Numbered from the stretch's first letter, positions 16,989-26,556 are shown. The stretch: 64,000 nt of DNA from Hymenobacter artigasi (GCF_012275535.1 NZ_JAAVTK010000008.1:206207-270206), one strand, 5' to 3'. Notes: generated from the letters alone by a model not told the origin. Made by a program: numbers and translations.

Positions 16989-19235
16989 GTGGGCTTGGGT
17001 TTAGGGTCCGCTTTGCTTGTGCCATTACCTGACTCTGCTGCTTCGCCGCTGGTATTTCCCGCCGATATTCTGGACGATTTCGGGGCTGCCGACCTGCTGG
17101 CGGGCATATTTGCCACTTCCGGCACGGCCCTGATGCTGCTTAGTCCCATTTGGGCCGAAGCTGGCACAGCGGTGGTCGATTTTAAAGTTGAGCTGTTGAG
17201 CGAGGCCGCCCAGTTGCTGCTGCGCCAGCCTGCCCGCCCCACCGTAACGCACCGGGGGCTGATGTCCGGCCCCGACACCGAAAATATTCTGGATTTCTAC
17301 CGGGCGGCATTCATGCTGGGCCAGCCTGACCAGCGCGATTTCACCTACCCGCTCGATGGCGGCGATGTGAGCTCCCATCTGGCCGTGCGTCGGGTAGGAG
17401 CGGGGCTGCTGGTGAGTATCGGCAACACGGCCGGCGCGGCCCACACCCTGGCCGTGCAGGCCCTGCGCGAAAGCCAGGCCCGCGAGCAAACTGCCCTGGC
17501 CGAGGCCGAGCGGGAGCGCACCCGCCTGCAGGAGCTGCTCACGCAAGCCCCCGTGGCCATTGGCCTGTTCGAAGGCCCGGAGCTGCGCATCACCGTGGCC
17601 AACGAGCGCATGGCCGCCATATTAGGTCGCCCCCTGGCCGAGGTGCTGGGCCGCCCCCTGCTCGAAGCCCTGCCCGAGCTGCGTGGCCAAGGCTTCGATG
17701 AGCTGATGATGCAGGTGCGCCAGACCCAGGTGCCAGTGAGCGGCACCGAAGTGCCGGCCGCCATGTGGCGCGACGGCCAGGTGCGCACCACCTACTACAA
17801 CTTCGTGTATCAGCCCCTTTATGATGCGCACGGCGCGGTGCGCGGCGTGGTAGACGTGGCCGTGGAAGTGACTGAGCAGGTGCTGGCCCGTCAGCTCATC
17901 GAGGAAAAAGAGCAGCAAACCAACCGGCTCAACGAGGAGCTGCAAGCTGCCAATGCTGAGATTCTGGCCAATAACGACGAGCTGCACCGCACCCAGCACG
18001 CCCTGCGCGAACTCAACCACGAGCTGGAAGGCCGGGTAGCCGACCGCACCCACGCCCTGAGCCAGGCCCTGGCCGAAACCGAGCAGCAGCGCGAATCCCT
18101 GCGCCAGCAGCAGCGCCTGCTAATGCAGGTGCTGAGCCAGGTGCCTGCCTCGGTGGCCACCTTGGAAGGCCCCGAGCACCGCTTCACCTTCTTCAATACC
18201 AACTACCAGGCAATGGCCGGGGGGCGTACACGGCTAGGCCTCACCGTGGCCGAAGTGCTGCCCGAAGTAGTGCCACAGGGCTTTATTGAATTGCTGAATG
18301 GGGTGTTTGCCACCGGCACGCCTTATGTCGGGGTTGAGGTGCCGGCCCTGCTGTACGACCCGCTCACGGGCCAGCCCGAGCAGCGGTTTGTCGATTTCGT
18401 GTACCAGCCCCTCACTGACGAGGCCAACCGGCCCCACGGCATTCTGGCCTTCGTCATCGACACCACCGACAAGGTGCTCAGCCGCCGGCTGGTGGCCCAG
18501 ACCAACGAGCACCTCACCACCGCCAACACCGCCCTCGATACCTCCAACCGGCAGCTCACCCGTACCAATGCCGACCTCGACAACTTCGTGTACGCCGCCA
18601 GCCACGACCTGCGCCAGCCCATCAACAACCTGGTGGGCCTGTTTGAGGAGCTGCGCCAGGCCGTGGCCTTCATCGACCCGGCCGAGGAGGAGCTGTTGCT
18701 GCCCATGCTGCACCAGTCTCTGCACCAGCTCAGCACCACCATCGACGACCTGGCCCTGGTGGGCCAGACGCGGCAAAACACGGGCCTGCCCACCGAGCCC
18801 GTTTCCCTGCACGACCTGACCCAGGAAGTGCTGCAAACCCTGCAGCCCCAGGTGCAGGCCGCCCGCGCCCGCGTCACCCTCGACTTCGCGGCGGTGCCCA
18901 TGGTGGTGTATTCGCGGGCCAGTCTGCGCACCATTCTGCTCAACCTGCTCAGCAACTCGCTCAAGTACGCCGACCCTGCCCGGCCCTGCCGGGTGCATAT
19001 CTCGGTGTGGAAGGACGCCGGCCAGCCCGTGCTGCTGGTGGAAGACAACGGCCTGGGCTTCAATATGCACCGGCATCAGGACGAGCTGTTTCAACTCTTC
19101 CGCCGCTTCCACACCCACACCGAGGGCACGGGCGTGGGCCTCTACCTCATCAACCGCATTGTGCAGGGCAACGGCGGGCGCATCGAAGTTGAGAGCGAAG
19201 TGGGCGAGGGTACCTCGTTTCGGGTGTATCTGTAG
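16989..19235 (+). CDS. PAS-domain sensor histidine kinase
   Basis: 748-residue soluble kinase. An N-terminal sensory region (1-150) has no membrane segment; PAS domains lie around residues 175-300 (APVAIGLFEGPELRITVANE) and 380-500 (VPASVATLEGPEHRFTFFN), separated by a coiled coil (305-375). The phosphoacceptor is His539 in YAASHDLRQPINNLVG, and a HATPase domain follows with LNLLSNSLKYA (N box), EDNGLGFN (G1) and GTGVGLYLIN (G2). The C-terminal VESEVGEGTSFRVYL is complete. The GTG start is tentative. There is no response regulator beside it, so it is an orphan kinase. Confidence 0.85.
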   Translation: MGLGLGSALLVPLPDSAASPLVFPADILDDFGAADLLAGIFATSGTALMLLSPIWAEAGTAVVDFKVELLSEAAQLLLRQPARPTVTHRGLMSGPDTENILDFYRAAFMLGQPDQRDFTYPLDGGDVSSHLAVRRVGAGLLVSIGNTAGAAHTLAVQALRESQAREQTALAEAERERTRLQELLTQAPVAIGLFEGPELRITVANERMAAILGRPLAEVLGRPLLEALPELRGQGFDELMMQVRQTQVPVSGTEVPAAMWRDGQVRTTYYNFVYQPLYDAHGAVRGVVDVAVEVTEQVLARQLIEEKEQQTNRLNEELQAANAEILANNDELHRTQHALRELNHELEGRVADRTHALSQALAETEQQRESLRQQQRLLMQVLSQVPASVATLEGPEHRFTFFNTNYQAMAGGRTRLGLTVAEVLPEVVPQGFIELLNGVFATGTPYVGVEVPALLYDPLTGQPEQRFVDFVYQPLTDEANRPHGILAFVIDTTDKVLSRRLVAQTNEHLTTANTALDTSNRQLTRTNADLDNFVYAASHDLRQPINNLVGLFEELRQAVAFIDPAEEELLLPMLHQSLHQLSTTIDDLALVGQTRQNTGLPTEPVSLHDLTQEVLQTLQPQVQAARARVTLDFAAVPMVVYSRASLRTILLNLLSNSLKYADPARPCRVHISVWKDAGQPVLLVEDNGLGFNMHRHQDELFQLFRRFHTHTEGTGVGLYLINRIVQGNGGRIEVESEVGEGTSFRVYL

Positions 19236-19323
19236 GGTGAAGCGGTTTTGGTGTAGGGGCGGGGGCAAGCCCTCCCGGGTACGACCCAGCCCCTATAATG
19301 TTCAAAATACCTTATAATCCCTC

Positions 19324-19977
19324 ATGCAAGCCTTTATCTTCGACCTCAACGGCACCATGGTGCACGATATGGAGTACCACACCCGCGCCTGGCAGCAGCT
19401 CTTCAACGAAGACCTGGGCGGCCATTTCAGCTGGGACGAGGTGAAGCCCCAGATGTATGGCAAAAACCGCGAAGTGCTGGTGCGCATGTTCGGCCCCGAC
19501 CGCTTCACGGGCGAGGAAATGGACCGCGTTTCGCTGGAAAAGGAGCGGCGCTACCAGCGTGAGTTTCTGCCGCATCTGGCGCTGCTGCCGGGCCTGATGG
19601 AACTGCTGGAGCGGGCCCACCAGCAGGGCATTCCCATGGCCATCGGCTCGGCTGCCATCCCGTTCAACATCGATTTTGTGCTCGATAACCTGCATATCCG
19701 GCACTACTTCCAAGCCATCGTGAGTGCCGACGACGTGACGGTGAGCAAGCCCAATCCCGAAGTTTTCCTGCGCTGCGCCGAGCTGCTCGGCGTGCCGCCC
19801 GCCGATTGCCTCGTGTTTGAAGACGTGCCCAAAGGGGCCGAAGCCGCCCAAAACGCCGGCATGCAGGCCGTGGTGCTCACCACTACCCACGCCGAAGCCG
19901 AGTTCGCGCAACTGCCCAACGTGCTGCATTGCGCTCCGGACTACACCGATGCCTTTATGCGCGGGCTGGTGGCGTAG
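19324..19977 (+). CDS. HAD-family hydrolase, beta-phosphoglucomutase-like, DxN motif
   Basis: 217 residues of the HAD subfamily I (cap type C1). Motif I is FDLNGT: nucleophile Asp7 is present, but the general acid/base position is Asn9 instead of Asp. Motif II is AIGSAA, motif III the Lys in TVSKPNPEVF, and motif IV the acidic pair in VFEDVPKGAEAA. The cap (residues 15-80) has the usual HTRAWQQLF helix. It should act on a small sugar phosphate or related phosphoester, but the Asn substitution may slow or change turnover. It is followed by a large palindromic repeat and not obviously part of an operon. Confidence 0.82.
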   Translation: MQAFIFDLNGTMVHDMEYHTRAWQQLFNEDLGGHFSWDEVKPQMYGKNREVLVRMFGPDRFTGEEMDRVSLEKERRYQREFLPHLALLPGLMELLERAHQQGIPMAIGSAAIPFNIDFVLDNLHIRHYFQAIVSADDVTVSKPNPEVFLRCAELLGVPPADCLVFEDVPKGAEAAQNAGMQAVVLTTTHAEAEFAQLPNVLHCAPDYTDAFMRGLVA

Positions 19978-19991
19978 GGGCTGGTACATTG

Positions 19992-20163
19992 CTGGCGCGA
20001 GTTTAGCGCAGCGTAACTCGTGACTTATTATTCGGGGGAGGCTGGGCCTCCCATCAGAACGGTCCGTTGGAACGGGGCGGCCGGCTTGCCGCTGGCGCGG
20101 CAGGGGAGGCTCAGCCTCCCCGTCATGGCGGGCACGAGTTTCGCTGCGCTAAACTCGCGCCAG
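19992..20163. repeat. Palindromic element, GCGCGAGTTTAGCGCAGC family, copy 1
   Basis: 31-base terminal arms starting CTGGCGCGAGTTTAGCGCAG (19992-20022) pair with 20133-20163. Inside are GGAGGCTGGGCCTCC and GGGAGGCTCAGCCTCCC hairpins. A second, longer copy lies at 32067-32334. It has no open frame of its own, so it is a MITE-like element rather than a gene. Confidence 0.9.
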
Positions 20164-20196
20164 TGATGGCGCGGACGCGCAGCTTCCATGGTACAG

Positions 20197-22119
20197 CTAC
20201 GGCAGCACCGAAACCTGCACCGCTGAGGGGTGCCCGGCATCGTGGTACAGCCGGATGGTGGCTTTCTGAAAGTCCTTGGCCTCAGCCGTGGCAATGGGCA
20301 CGAAGGTTTGCGGGTTGCGGTCGACGAGCGGGAACCAGGTGCTTTGCACCTGCACCATTAGCCGGTGGCCTTTGGCGAAGGTGTGGAGCACGTCGGGCAG
20401 CTCGTATTTTACTTTGGTGGGCTGGTTGGGTTTGAAGGCTTCGGGCTTCGAGAAGCTGTTGCGGAAGCGGCCGCGCATCACCTCGGCGCGCACCAGGCGC
20501 TGGGTGCCATCGGGCTGCTCGTCAATTACTTTCACAATGAAGTCGGCATCGGTGCCGGAGGTGCTCACCCACAGGTCGGCGGTGAGGGGGCCGGCCAGGG
20601 TGAGGGCAGCGGGCAGGGTTTCGGTGCGGAAGGTGAGCACGTCGGGGCGCTTGGCGGCGAAGCGCTGGTCCTCAATCATGTACTCGGTGTTGCGCTCGCC
20701 GTGGATGCCGTCGGTGTAGGGCACGGGGTTGGCCGGGTCGCTGAGGTATTGAAACGGAATCTTGACGCTTTTATCAGCACCTACTCGTGTAATATGTGGG
20801 TTATATGATTCCTTAAGTGCCTTTGATACTTCAGTTTCAATCTCACGGCCTACGATGGCAAGGCGCCCTGCTTCTTGGAAGAAAACTGTCCTTGTTTCTG
20901 TGTTAGAAGGCGGCCAGGCTGCGTAGGTTTTCCACTCATTGGTACCGGTGTTGAATACCGTGGCTTCGGCTGGGTCGAAGGTGCCTTTATCTTTCAGGTA
21001 GAAGTTGAAAAACGGTGTTTCCAGCGTCTCGCGGAATGTCCCGGCGGTGTTGGAGCCGAAGCTGAGGGGGCCGAATTTGCTCCAGTCGGGCCGGGCCCAG
21101 GCGCCGTGGGTCCAGGGGCCCATCACGAGGCGGTTGGTAGCGCCGGGGTTCTGCTTTTCGATGGCTTTGTAGGTGTTCAGTGCGCCGTAAAGGTCCTCGG
21201 CGTCGAACCAGCCGCCCACTACCAGCACGGCCGGTTTCACGCCCGTGAGGGCAGTGCGGATGTTGCGGCTTTGCCAGTAGGAGTCATAGGTTTCGTGCTG
21301 CTGGTACTCGTTCCAGATGCGGGCGCGGTTGTTGAAATACTTCGGGCCGTTGGCGTTTTTGATGGGGCCGAGGTCGAGGAAGAATTTGTAGGCATCCTTG
21401 GTTTCGAACTTGAACAGCGGCTCATATTCTGCTACCGGCTGGGGGCGCGGCACATCGAAATAATTGGTGAATTCGAAGTTGTCGAGCAGGAAAAATGCGC
21501 CCTTGTGTCGGGCATCGTCGCCGATAAACTCATCCGTGACCGGGGCCTGGGGCGACACGGCTTTCAGGGCCGGGTGGGCATTGGGCAGCGCCGCCGAGGC
21601 GTAGAAACCGGGGTAGCTGATGCCCATCATGCCCACGCGGCCGTTGTTGTTGGGCACGTTCTTCAGCAGCCACTCAATGGTGTCGAAGGTATCGGTGCTT
21701 TCGTCGTGCCGCACGGTGTTGCCGCGCGCAGTGGTGCCCGCTGGTATAGCCGGGGTCATTTCCTCAAACTTGCCCTCGCTCATGTACCGCCCGCGCACAT
21801 CCTGATACACAAAAATGTACTTCTCGGCCGACAGCTCCCGGCTGGGGCCGGGGCCGCGCGGGCGGTACTTCTGCTCCCCATACGGCCCGGCCGAATAAGG
21901 CGTGCGCGTCATCAAAAACGGGTAAGGCGTGGCCGTGGAAGCATCTTTCGGCACGTAGATGATGGTGTAGAGCTTCACGCCGTCGCGCATGGTAAGCTGG
22001 CGGTCGAGCTTGGTGTAATTGGCTCTGACAAAAGCAGAATCCTGGGCGCGGGGCGCGGTTTGGGCCCGGGCGGCAGGAGCGGCGGCCAGCAGCAGAAAGG
22101 CGAGAAGCAGGCGAGGCAT
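20197..22119 (-). CDS. Secreted CocE/NonD (S15-type) acyl hydrolase
   Basis: 640 residues with signal peptide (LLLAFLLLAAAPAARA). The alpha/beta-hydrolase core is shown by RDGVKLYTIIYVPKD, YIFVYQDVRGRYMSEG, the nucleophile Ser in MGISYPGF, the catalytic Asp in VGGWFDAEDLYG and the His in GPWTHGAW. The C-terminal jelly-roll domain of the X-Pro dipeptidyl-peptidase/CocE family begins near residue 500 (LTADLWVSTSGTDADF) and ends in the VQSTWFPLVDRN segment. The family includes cocaine esterase and glutaryl-7-ACA acylase; the substrate here is unknown. Bases 20760-20910 (about residues 404-454) are clearly lower in GC than the rest of the gene. Confidence 0.9.
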   Translation of the reverse strand: MPRLLLAFLLLAAAPAARAQTAPRAQDSAFVRANYTKLDRQLTMRDGVKLYTIIYVPKDASTATPYPFLMTRTPYSAGPYGEQKYRPRGPGPSRELSAEKYIFVYQDVRGRYMSEGKFEEMTPAIPAGTTARGNTVRHDESTDTFDTIEWLLKNVPNNNGRVGMMGISYPGFYASAALPNAHPALKAVSPQAPVTDEFIGDDARHKGAFFLLDNFEFTNYFDVPRPQPVAEYEPLFKFETKDAYKFFLDLGPIKNANGPKYFNNRARIWNEYQQHETYDSYWQSRNIRTALTGVKPAVLVVGGWFDAEDLYGALNTYKAIEKQNPGATNRLVMGPWTHGAWARPDWSKFGPLSFGSNTAGTFRETLETPFFNFYLKDKGTFDPAEATVFNTGTNEWKTYAAWPPSNTETRTVFFQEAGRLAIVGREIETEVSKALKESYNPHITRVGADKSVKIPFQYLSDPANPVPYTDGIHGERNTEYMIEDQRFAAKRPDVLTFRTETLPAALTLAGPLTADLWVSTSGTDADFIVKVIDEQPDGTQRLVRAEVMRGRFRNSFSKPEAFKPNQPTKVKYELPDVLHTFAKGHRLMVQVQSTWFPLVDRNPQTFVPIATAEAKDFQKATIRLYHDAGHPSAVQVSVLP

Positions 22120-22254
22120 AAAGGGAGAGCTGTGCGAGAAGTTGAGCGCGGAACAAAGAACGGTACGGCGGAGCGCAGAATACCGGTCTGCCCGGCCGAA
22201 GTCGGCACGTTATGGGGAACCTGGAATCAACTCGTTCCGGTAAATAACGACAAG

Positions 22255-22283
22255 CGGTCAGACCGCTTAGGGCGGTCAGACCG
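22255..22283. repeat. Two CGGTCWGACCG palindromes
   Basis: CGGTCAGACCG occurs at 22255-22265 and 22273-22283 in the gap between the AsmA-like stop and the hydrolase start. It is the same 11-base palindrome as in the tandem repeat at 10027-10188. Confidence 0.8.
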
Positions 22284-22295
22284 GGGGCTGCTCCC

Positions 22296-25200
22296 TCAGC
22301 GCAGCATCTGCACCGTGGTATCGAGGCGCTGGGTGCGCAGGAAGCCGCGGTACTGCTCCTGCAGGCGGGTCATGGCGTCGCGGTGCTCGTCGCGCTGAAA
22401 CAGGCGCACCTTGTACTTCTCGCCGGGGGCCGTGCGGCGCAGGCTCACGTAGGTGAGCTTGCCGGTGGATTTGCTTACCGTAGCCCCGTTCTGGATGCGC
22501 TCAATGCGCTTGCCGTTGTTGCCGAACAGGGCTTGCAGGGGCTTGAGGCCGATGAAAAGACTGGTGGCCCCTTCCAGGCCGTAGTGCCCGCTCACTTCGA
22601 GGTTGCTCAGGTTGCTGTTCAGGTGCAGGCCGGGGATGATGACCTGGCCCTGCGCCAGCACGAACTCGGCCCGCACGGGCTCGAAATACAAGTGGCCGGT
22701 GCGCTCGGATTTCATGAATTTCAGGGCCTCCATCAGGGCTTCCACGTTGATTAGCTCCAGGTCGCGGATGTCGGTTTTGAGGTAGCCGGCGGTCTGGGCC
22801 AGGGCGGGCAGAAAGGTGGGGCCCAAGTCGGTGCGGATGTCGGCCACGCCCCGCAGGCTGCCCTGAATGTTATCGCCGCCCAATACGCTCAGGCCCATGC
22901 TGGTGGCGGTGGCAAACAGGGCCGGCAGCTGAATGTCTTCCAGGCGCACTTGTAGCTGGGTGGGGTGGTGGGCCCGGTTGGCGGTGCTGCGCATGTAGCC
23001 GCTCAGGCTGAGGTGGCCCTGCAAGCCATCAAAGGAGCAGTTGTCGAGCCGGGCCTCGCCATCGAGCAGGTGCGATACCAGCCGGAACCGGCCGCCGCTC
23101 AGCACGCCATAGTGCACATTATCAGCCTCCACGCGCAGCACGGCGCTCAGCACACCGTTGGAAAACAGGGAAGGGTTGCCGGGCAGGCGCTGCCGCTGGG
23201 CCCGGCGCTCGGCGCGGCGCTCGGCGCGGGCCAGGGTGCGGGCGGTGGGCACCGTATCGGCATGCGCGGTGAGGCTGGCAATGAGGCCCAGCAGGCGCTG
23301 CACGTCGAGGGTGGTGTAGCGCAGGGTCAGGTCGGCATCGGCGGCGGTGAGGTGCAGGCCCTCCACCTGGGCCGTGCCCGAAGCCTCGCCGTGGCCGCCC
23401 TCAGGCGTGAGGAAGCGCAGGTAGGGCATGCGCAGCGTGGGGCCGCTTTTTTCGAGCTGCAGGCTCACCTGGCGCATGCTTTCGTCCTCGGGCAGGTCTA
23501 CCCGGTCGATTTCGAGCGTGAGCTGGCCGTTGGCTGATAGCAACAGGTCGCGCAGGGCCGGGCTGGCCCCGCCGGGCTTGCGGCGGCTGGCGCGGCCGGT
23601 TGCCGGCCGGAGCGTGGGGCGGGGCGTGGGGCGGTTCAGGCGGGTGAGAAACTGCAGGTAGTTGATGGCCGCGAAGTGCACGCCCACATGGTACTGCACG
23701 GGGGCCACACGGTTGTCGGGGTCGGTGGGCCACTGCACGTCGCCGCGCACGTCGCCGCCCCACACGCGGCCGGCCAGGTGCTGGAGCTGCACCCGCTGGC
23801 CATCGTGCCGGATGGTCACGGCCAGGTTGCTCAGGGTATCGGTGGCCAGCAGCAGGCGCTGGCAGCGCAGGCTCACATCGAGCAGCAGGCCCGGCGGAAT
23901 CAGGGCGCTGCCCAGGGTGGCGGCCAGCTGCGCCTTGTCGCGCGGGGGGCGGCCGGGCTTGGGCAGGCTGGTGGGCGCAAAGCCTTCGCCGCCAGCGCGG
24001 GGCACGGGCTGCATGAGGGCCCGCAGCTGGGGCACCCGCAACTCATCCACGGCAAACCGGCCGCTGATGCTGGCCGTGGGCAGCTTGCCATTGAGGTAGC
24101 CCAGCAGGTTGACCGTGGTGGCCGAAGCCTGAAACCGCATGTCGTTGAGTACGCCGGAGGCATTGGCCAGGTGCCAGAGGCTGTCGCGCAGGCCCACCTG
24201 CACATCCAGGCCCGAAATGTCGGCCCCGCGTGCCGGCAGCACCAGCGAGGCTTGATGCAGCGCAACCGTGCCGCGCAGCGACAGCGGCCGCTGCGGCACA
24301 GCAGGGGCGGGGCGGTCGGCGCGGGGCGGCAGCAGGCCGCGCAGGCGCACGTCTACATCGGCGGTGCCGCCCCGGGCCTGCCAGCGGTCGGAGGCCAGCA
24401 GGGCGGCCAGCTCGGTGAGCTCGGTGCGGCCCCGGAAGTGGCCGTCCAGGAAGGGGCGGCGGAAGTTGCGCAGGGTGAGGGCCACGTCGAGCTGGCCGGC
24501 GGCCGAATACACCCGGCAGCGCCGCAGCGTGAGCACCGTGGAGCGGATATTGTGCTGCGGCCCATTATCATACGTGCCCATCAAATCCCAGCGGCGGATG
24601 TGGCGGGCGGGCTCGGGCCATTGCAGACTGGCCCCGCGCAGGCTGAAGGTGAGCACATTGCGCGGCGTCACCTTCGGCCCGCTCAGGCCCGTGATGGTGT
24701 AGTGAATGTGGGCTTTGCTGGGGCTGGTGGTACCGGTGAGGTAGGGCTCGAGGCGGGGCGGCAGGGCGGCGTGCAGCACGTCCACGAGGGGCTGGTTGCC
24801 CACGAAGCGCAGCGCCATCGTGGTGCCGGTGGGCTGGTCGGCGGCCACGGTGTGGGTGCCGCTCACCCGAATGGTGTCGCCGTTGAGGGTGGCGCGGGTG
24901 CGGTAAATGAGGCCCTGGCGGTTGGCAAAGGTGTACTTGTAGTTCACCCAGGCCATCACGGGCTCGCGCTCAAACAGGGTGCCGGCGCGGGTGCGCAGAT
25001 AGCTCAGCTCGCCATCGAGGGTGCCGCCCACGCGCAGCACGCCGTCGCGCAGCCGCGCCTTTAGTTTGGCCTGCCGCACTTGTACCCCAAAGGCCCCCCG
25101 CGAATACCCGTTGTGCGAGCTGAAGCGGAAGTTGTTCACCACCAGCTCGTCCAGCTTCAGATTGAGGGTGGGCGCGGCGCCGGTACCCTTGCGGCGCTTG

Positions 25201-25607
25201 CCGCGCAGGCCCCACGCACGGCCCAGCGAATCGACCCGCTCCTGAAAATCAATGTCGCTGATTTCGACCCGCGCCACATCAACCCGGCCGCGCAGCAGGC
25301 TCAGCAGCTCCACCCGCAAATCGGCGCGCCCGATGCTGAGCACCGGCACCGATTTCTGAAACGAAGTATCCGTGAGGGCCAGGTGCTGGATGGAGGCGGT
25401 GAGGTGCGGAAAATCGCGCCAGGGCGATATTTCAACCCGAAACGGAGCCAGCACCAGCTCCGAGTTTTGCGTCAGGCCCTGCCGCACTTTTTTGGTCACT
25501 AGGCGGCGGGCATATTCACTGCCCCGCAGCCACACGGCTAGTCCCGCACCCAGCACGGCCAGCAGCAGCACCAGTGCCAATACTCGTCGCAGGGTGAAGA
25601 ATCTCAT
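22296..25607 (-). CDS. AsmA-like inner-membrane protein
   Basis: 1103 residues. One N-terminal membrane helix (VLALVLLLAVLGAGLAVWL) is followed by a very long beta-rich periplasmic region. The opening (LVLAPFRVEISPWRDFPHLTASIQHLALTD) matches the AsmA N-terminal repeat, and the C-terminus (YLKTDIRDLELINVEALMEA ... GHLYFEPVRAEFVLAQGQVIIPGL, then GHYGLEGATSLFIGLK) matches the AsmA C-terminal domain. Such proteins are thought to form bridge-like grooves moving phospholipid between membranes. There is an unusual Arg/Ala stretch near residue 800 (ARAERRAERRAQRQR). The start at 25607 puts the membrane helix at the very N-terminus. Confidence 0.85.
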   Translation of the reverse strand: MRFFTLRRVLALVLLLAVLGAGLAVWLRGSEYARRLVTKKVRQGLTQNSELVLAPFRVEISPWRDFPHLTASIQHLALTDTSFQKSVPVLSIGRADLRVELLSLLRGRVDVARVEISDIDFQERVDSLGRAWGLRGKRRKGTGAAPTLNLKLDELVVNNFRFSSHNGYSRGAFGVQVRQAKLKARLRDGVLRVGGTLDGELSYLRTRAGTLFEREPVMAWVNYKYTFANRQGLIYRTRATLNGDTIRVSGTHTVAADQPTGTTMALRFVGNQPLVDVLHAALPPRLEPYLTGTTSPSKAHIHYTITGLSGPKVTPRNVLTFSLRGASLQWPEPARHIRRWDLMGTYDNGPQHNIRSTVLTLRRCRVYSAAGQLDVALTLRNFRRPFLDGHFRGRTELTELAALLASDRWQARGGTADVDVRLRGLLPPRADRPAPAVPQRPLSLRGTVALHQASLVLPARGADISGLDVQVGLRDSLWHLANASGVLNDMRFQASATTVNLLGYLNGKLPTASISGRFAVDELRVPQLRALMQPVPRAGGEGFAPTSLPKPGRPPRDKAQLAATLGSALIPPGLLLDVSLRCQRLLLATDTLSNLAVTIRHDGQRVQLQHLAGRVWGGDVRGDVQWPTDPDNRVAPVQYHVGVHFAAINYLQFLTRLNRPTPRPTLRPATGRASRRKPGGASPALRDLLLSANGQLTLEIDRVDLPEDESMRQVSLQLEKSGPTLRMPYLRFLTPEGGHGEASGTAQVEGLHLTAADADLTLRYTTLDVQRLLGLIASLTAHADTVPTARTLARAERRAERRAQRQRLPGNPSLFSNGVLSAVLRVEADNVHYGVLSGGRFRLVSHLLDGEARLDNCSFDGLQGHLSLSGYMRSTANRAHHPTQLQVRLEDIQLPALFATATSMGLSVLGGDNIQGSLRGVADIRTDLGPTFLPALAQTAGYLKTDIRDLELINVEALMEALKFMKSERTGHLYFEPVRAEFVLAQGQVIIPGLHLNSNLSNLEVSGHYGLEGATSLFIGLKPLQALFGNNGKRIERIQNGATVSKSTGKLTYVSLRRTAPGEKYKVRLFQRDEHRDAMTRLQEQYRGFLRTQRLDTTVQMLR

Positions 25608-25764
25608 AAAATACCGGGTGCGCGGCGGGGCTGCCACGAGCTAAAGGAGCCAATGTAGGCAGCTTACGCGAAAGTTTTTGGTTGCCGGGTCAGGACTTAC
25701 GCAGTTGACGATTTTTTTCCAGCCGCGAAGCGGCGACACGTTGGTCGTAAAGAATTGCGGAACC

Positions 25765-25828
25765 GAACAGAGCCGCAAAGCGGCGGCACATATTGCCTGA
25801 GCAGGATGCCGCCGCTTTGCGGCTGTTC
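25765..25828. repeat. Inverted repeat, CCGCAAAGCGGCGG type
   Basis: GAACAGAGCCGCAAAGCGG (from 25765) pairs with CCGCTTTGCGGCTGTTC (ending 25828) around a short loop. A smaller hairpin, GCCGCGAAGCGGC, lies near 25720. Located in the gap between the AsmA-like gene and the following leftward hypothetical gene. Confidence 0.8.
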
Positions 25829-25845
25829 GCCTACGCAGGTTCTGG

Positions 25846-26556
25846 CTATTCTTCGGTTGGTACGGTGGCGTCGGCGTGGGTGGTGGCCTCGTAGGTGTCG
25901 GCGTACTTGAAATCTTCCAGCCAGTAGGCCGAGCTCACCACCTCGAAGGTGATGGAGTTATCCGTTTTTTCCTTCGTGCTCAATTGCCAGAGCATCGATT
26001 TCGCTTCCTCGAATTTGTCGCCTTCCACCTGCGACGAGAACAGGCGGTTAATCAGCGCATTGGCTGGCAGGCCGGGCGCGAGCAGGCGCACCAGCGGCGC
26101 AGCCGGCTCATCATCGAATATGGCCAGGTCGGCGGGGTTTTCGGCGGTGCATTTCACCTGGAACTCCACGGCCTTGGTGGCCGGGAAGGTGCCGTTGTAG
26201 GCATCGTGCAGCAGCTGCGTGGCCTGGTAAAAGCCCTTGTGCAGCGGCAATTCGGGGTTTTCTTCCCAGAGCTTCTCAGTGAGCATCTGGTGGCCCAGGT
26301 TTTCAATCTGGCCGGCATTCAGCTCTTCCGGATACAAATAGCCCAGCACCACTTCGGCCGCCTCGCGGGGCTCCAAATCGGTGAAGGACATGAGGCACAT
26401 CTCCTTCAATTCGGCTTCGCTGATGGCGTCCGGATTGTCGTAGTTCATCTTCACCAGCAAGGCTTTGTAATCGGAATTTTGCCAGGTGTTGGGCAGCTCG
26501 GTGAGGGTGGCGAAGGTGAGGCGCTCAACGGTGAATTTGGGGGCGGGGGTCAGCAT
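25846..26556 (-). CDS. Hypothetical protein, 236 residues
   Basis: Soluble, acidic protein with no signal peptide or membrane segment. Secondary structure looks mostly helical (SEAELKEMCLMSFTDLEPRE, NLGHQMLTEKLWEENPELPL). The C-terminal third (NSITFEVVSSAYWLEDFKYA) is beta-like and ends in a low-complexity Thr/Glu tail. I recognise no family. Codon use and GC are somewhat lower than in the neighbours. It lies between two inverted-repeat elements and in the same direction as the AsmA-like gene. Confidence 0.7.
   Translation of the reverse strand: MLTPAPKFTVERLTFATLTELPNTWQNSDYKALLVKMNYDNPDAISEAELKEMCLMSFTDLEPREAAEVVLGYLYPEELNAGQIENLGHQMLTEKLWEENPELPLHKGFYQATQLLHDAYNGTFPATKAVEFQVKCTAENPADLAIFDDEPAAPLVRLLAPGLPANALINRLFSSQVEGDKFEEAKSMLWQLSTKEKTDNSITFEVVSSAYWLEDFKYADTYEATTHADATVPTEE

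Noticed and set aside
23676..25064. 462-codon frame opposite the AsmA-like gene
   Set aside because: Antisense shadow; no domain and low complexity (Ala, Gly, His, Gln).
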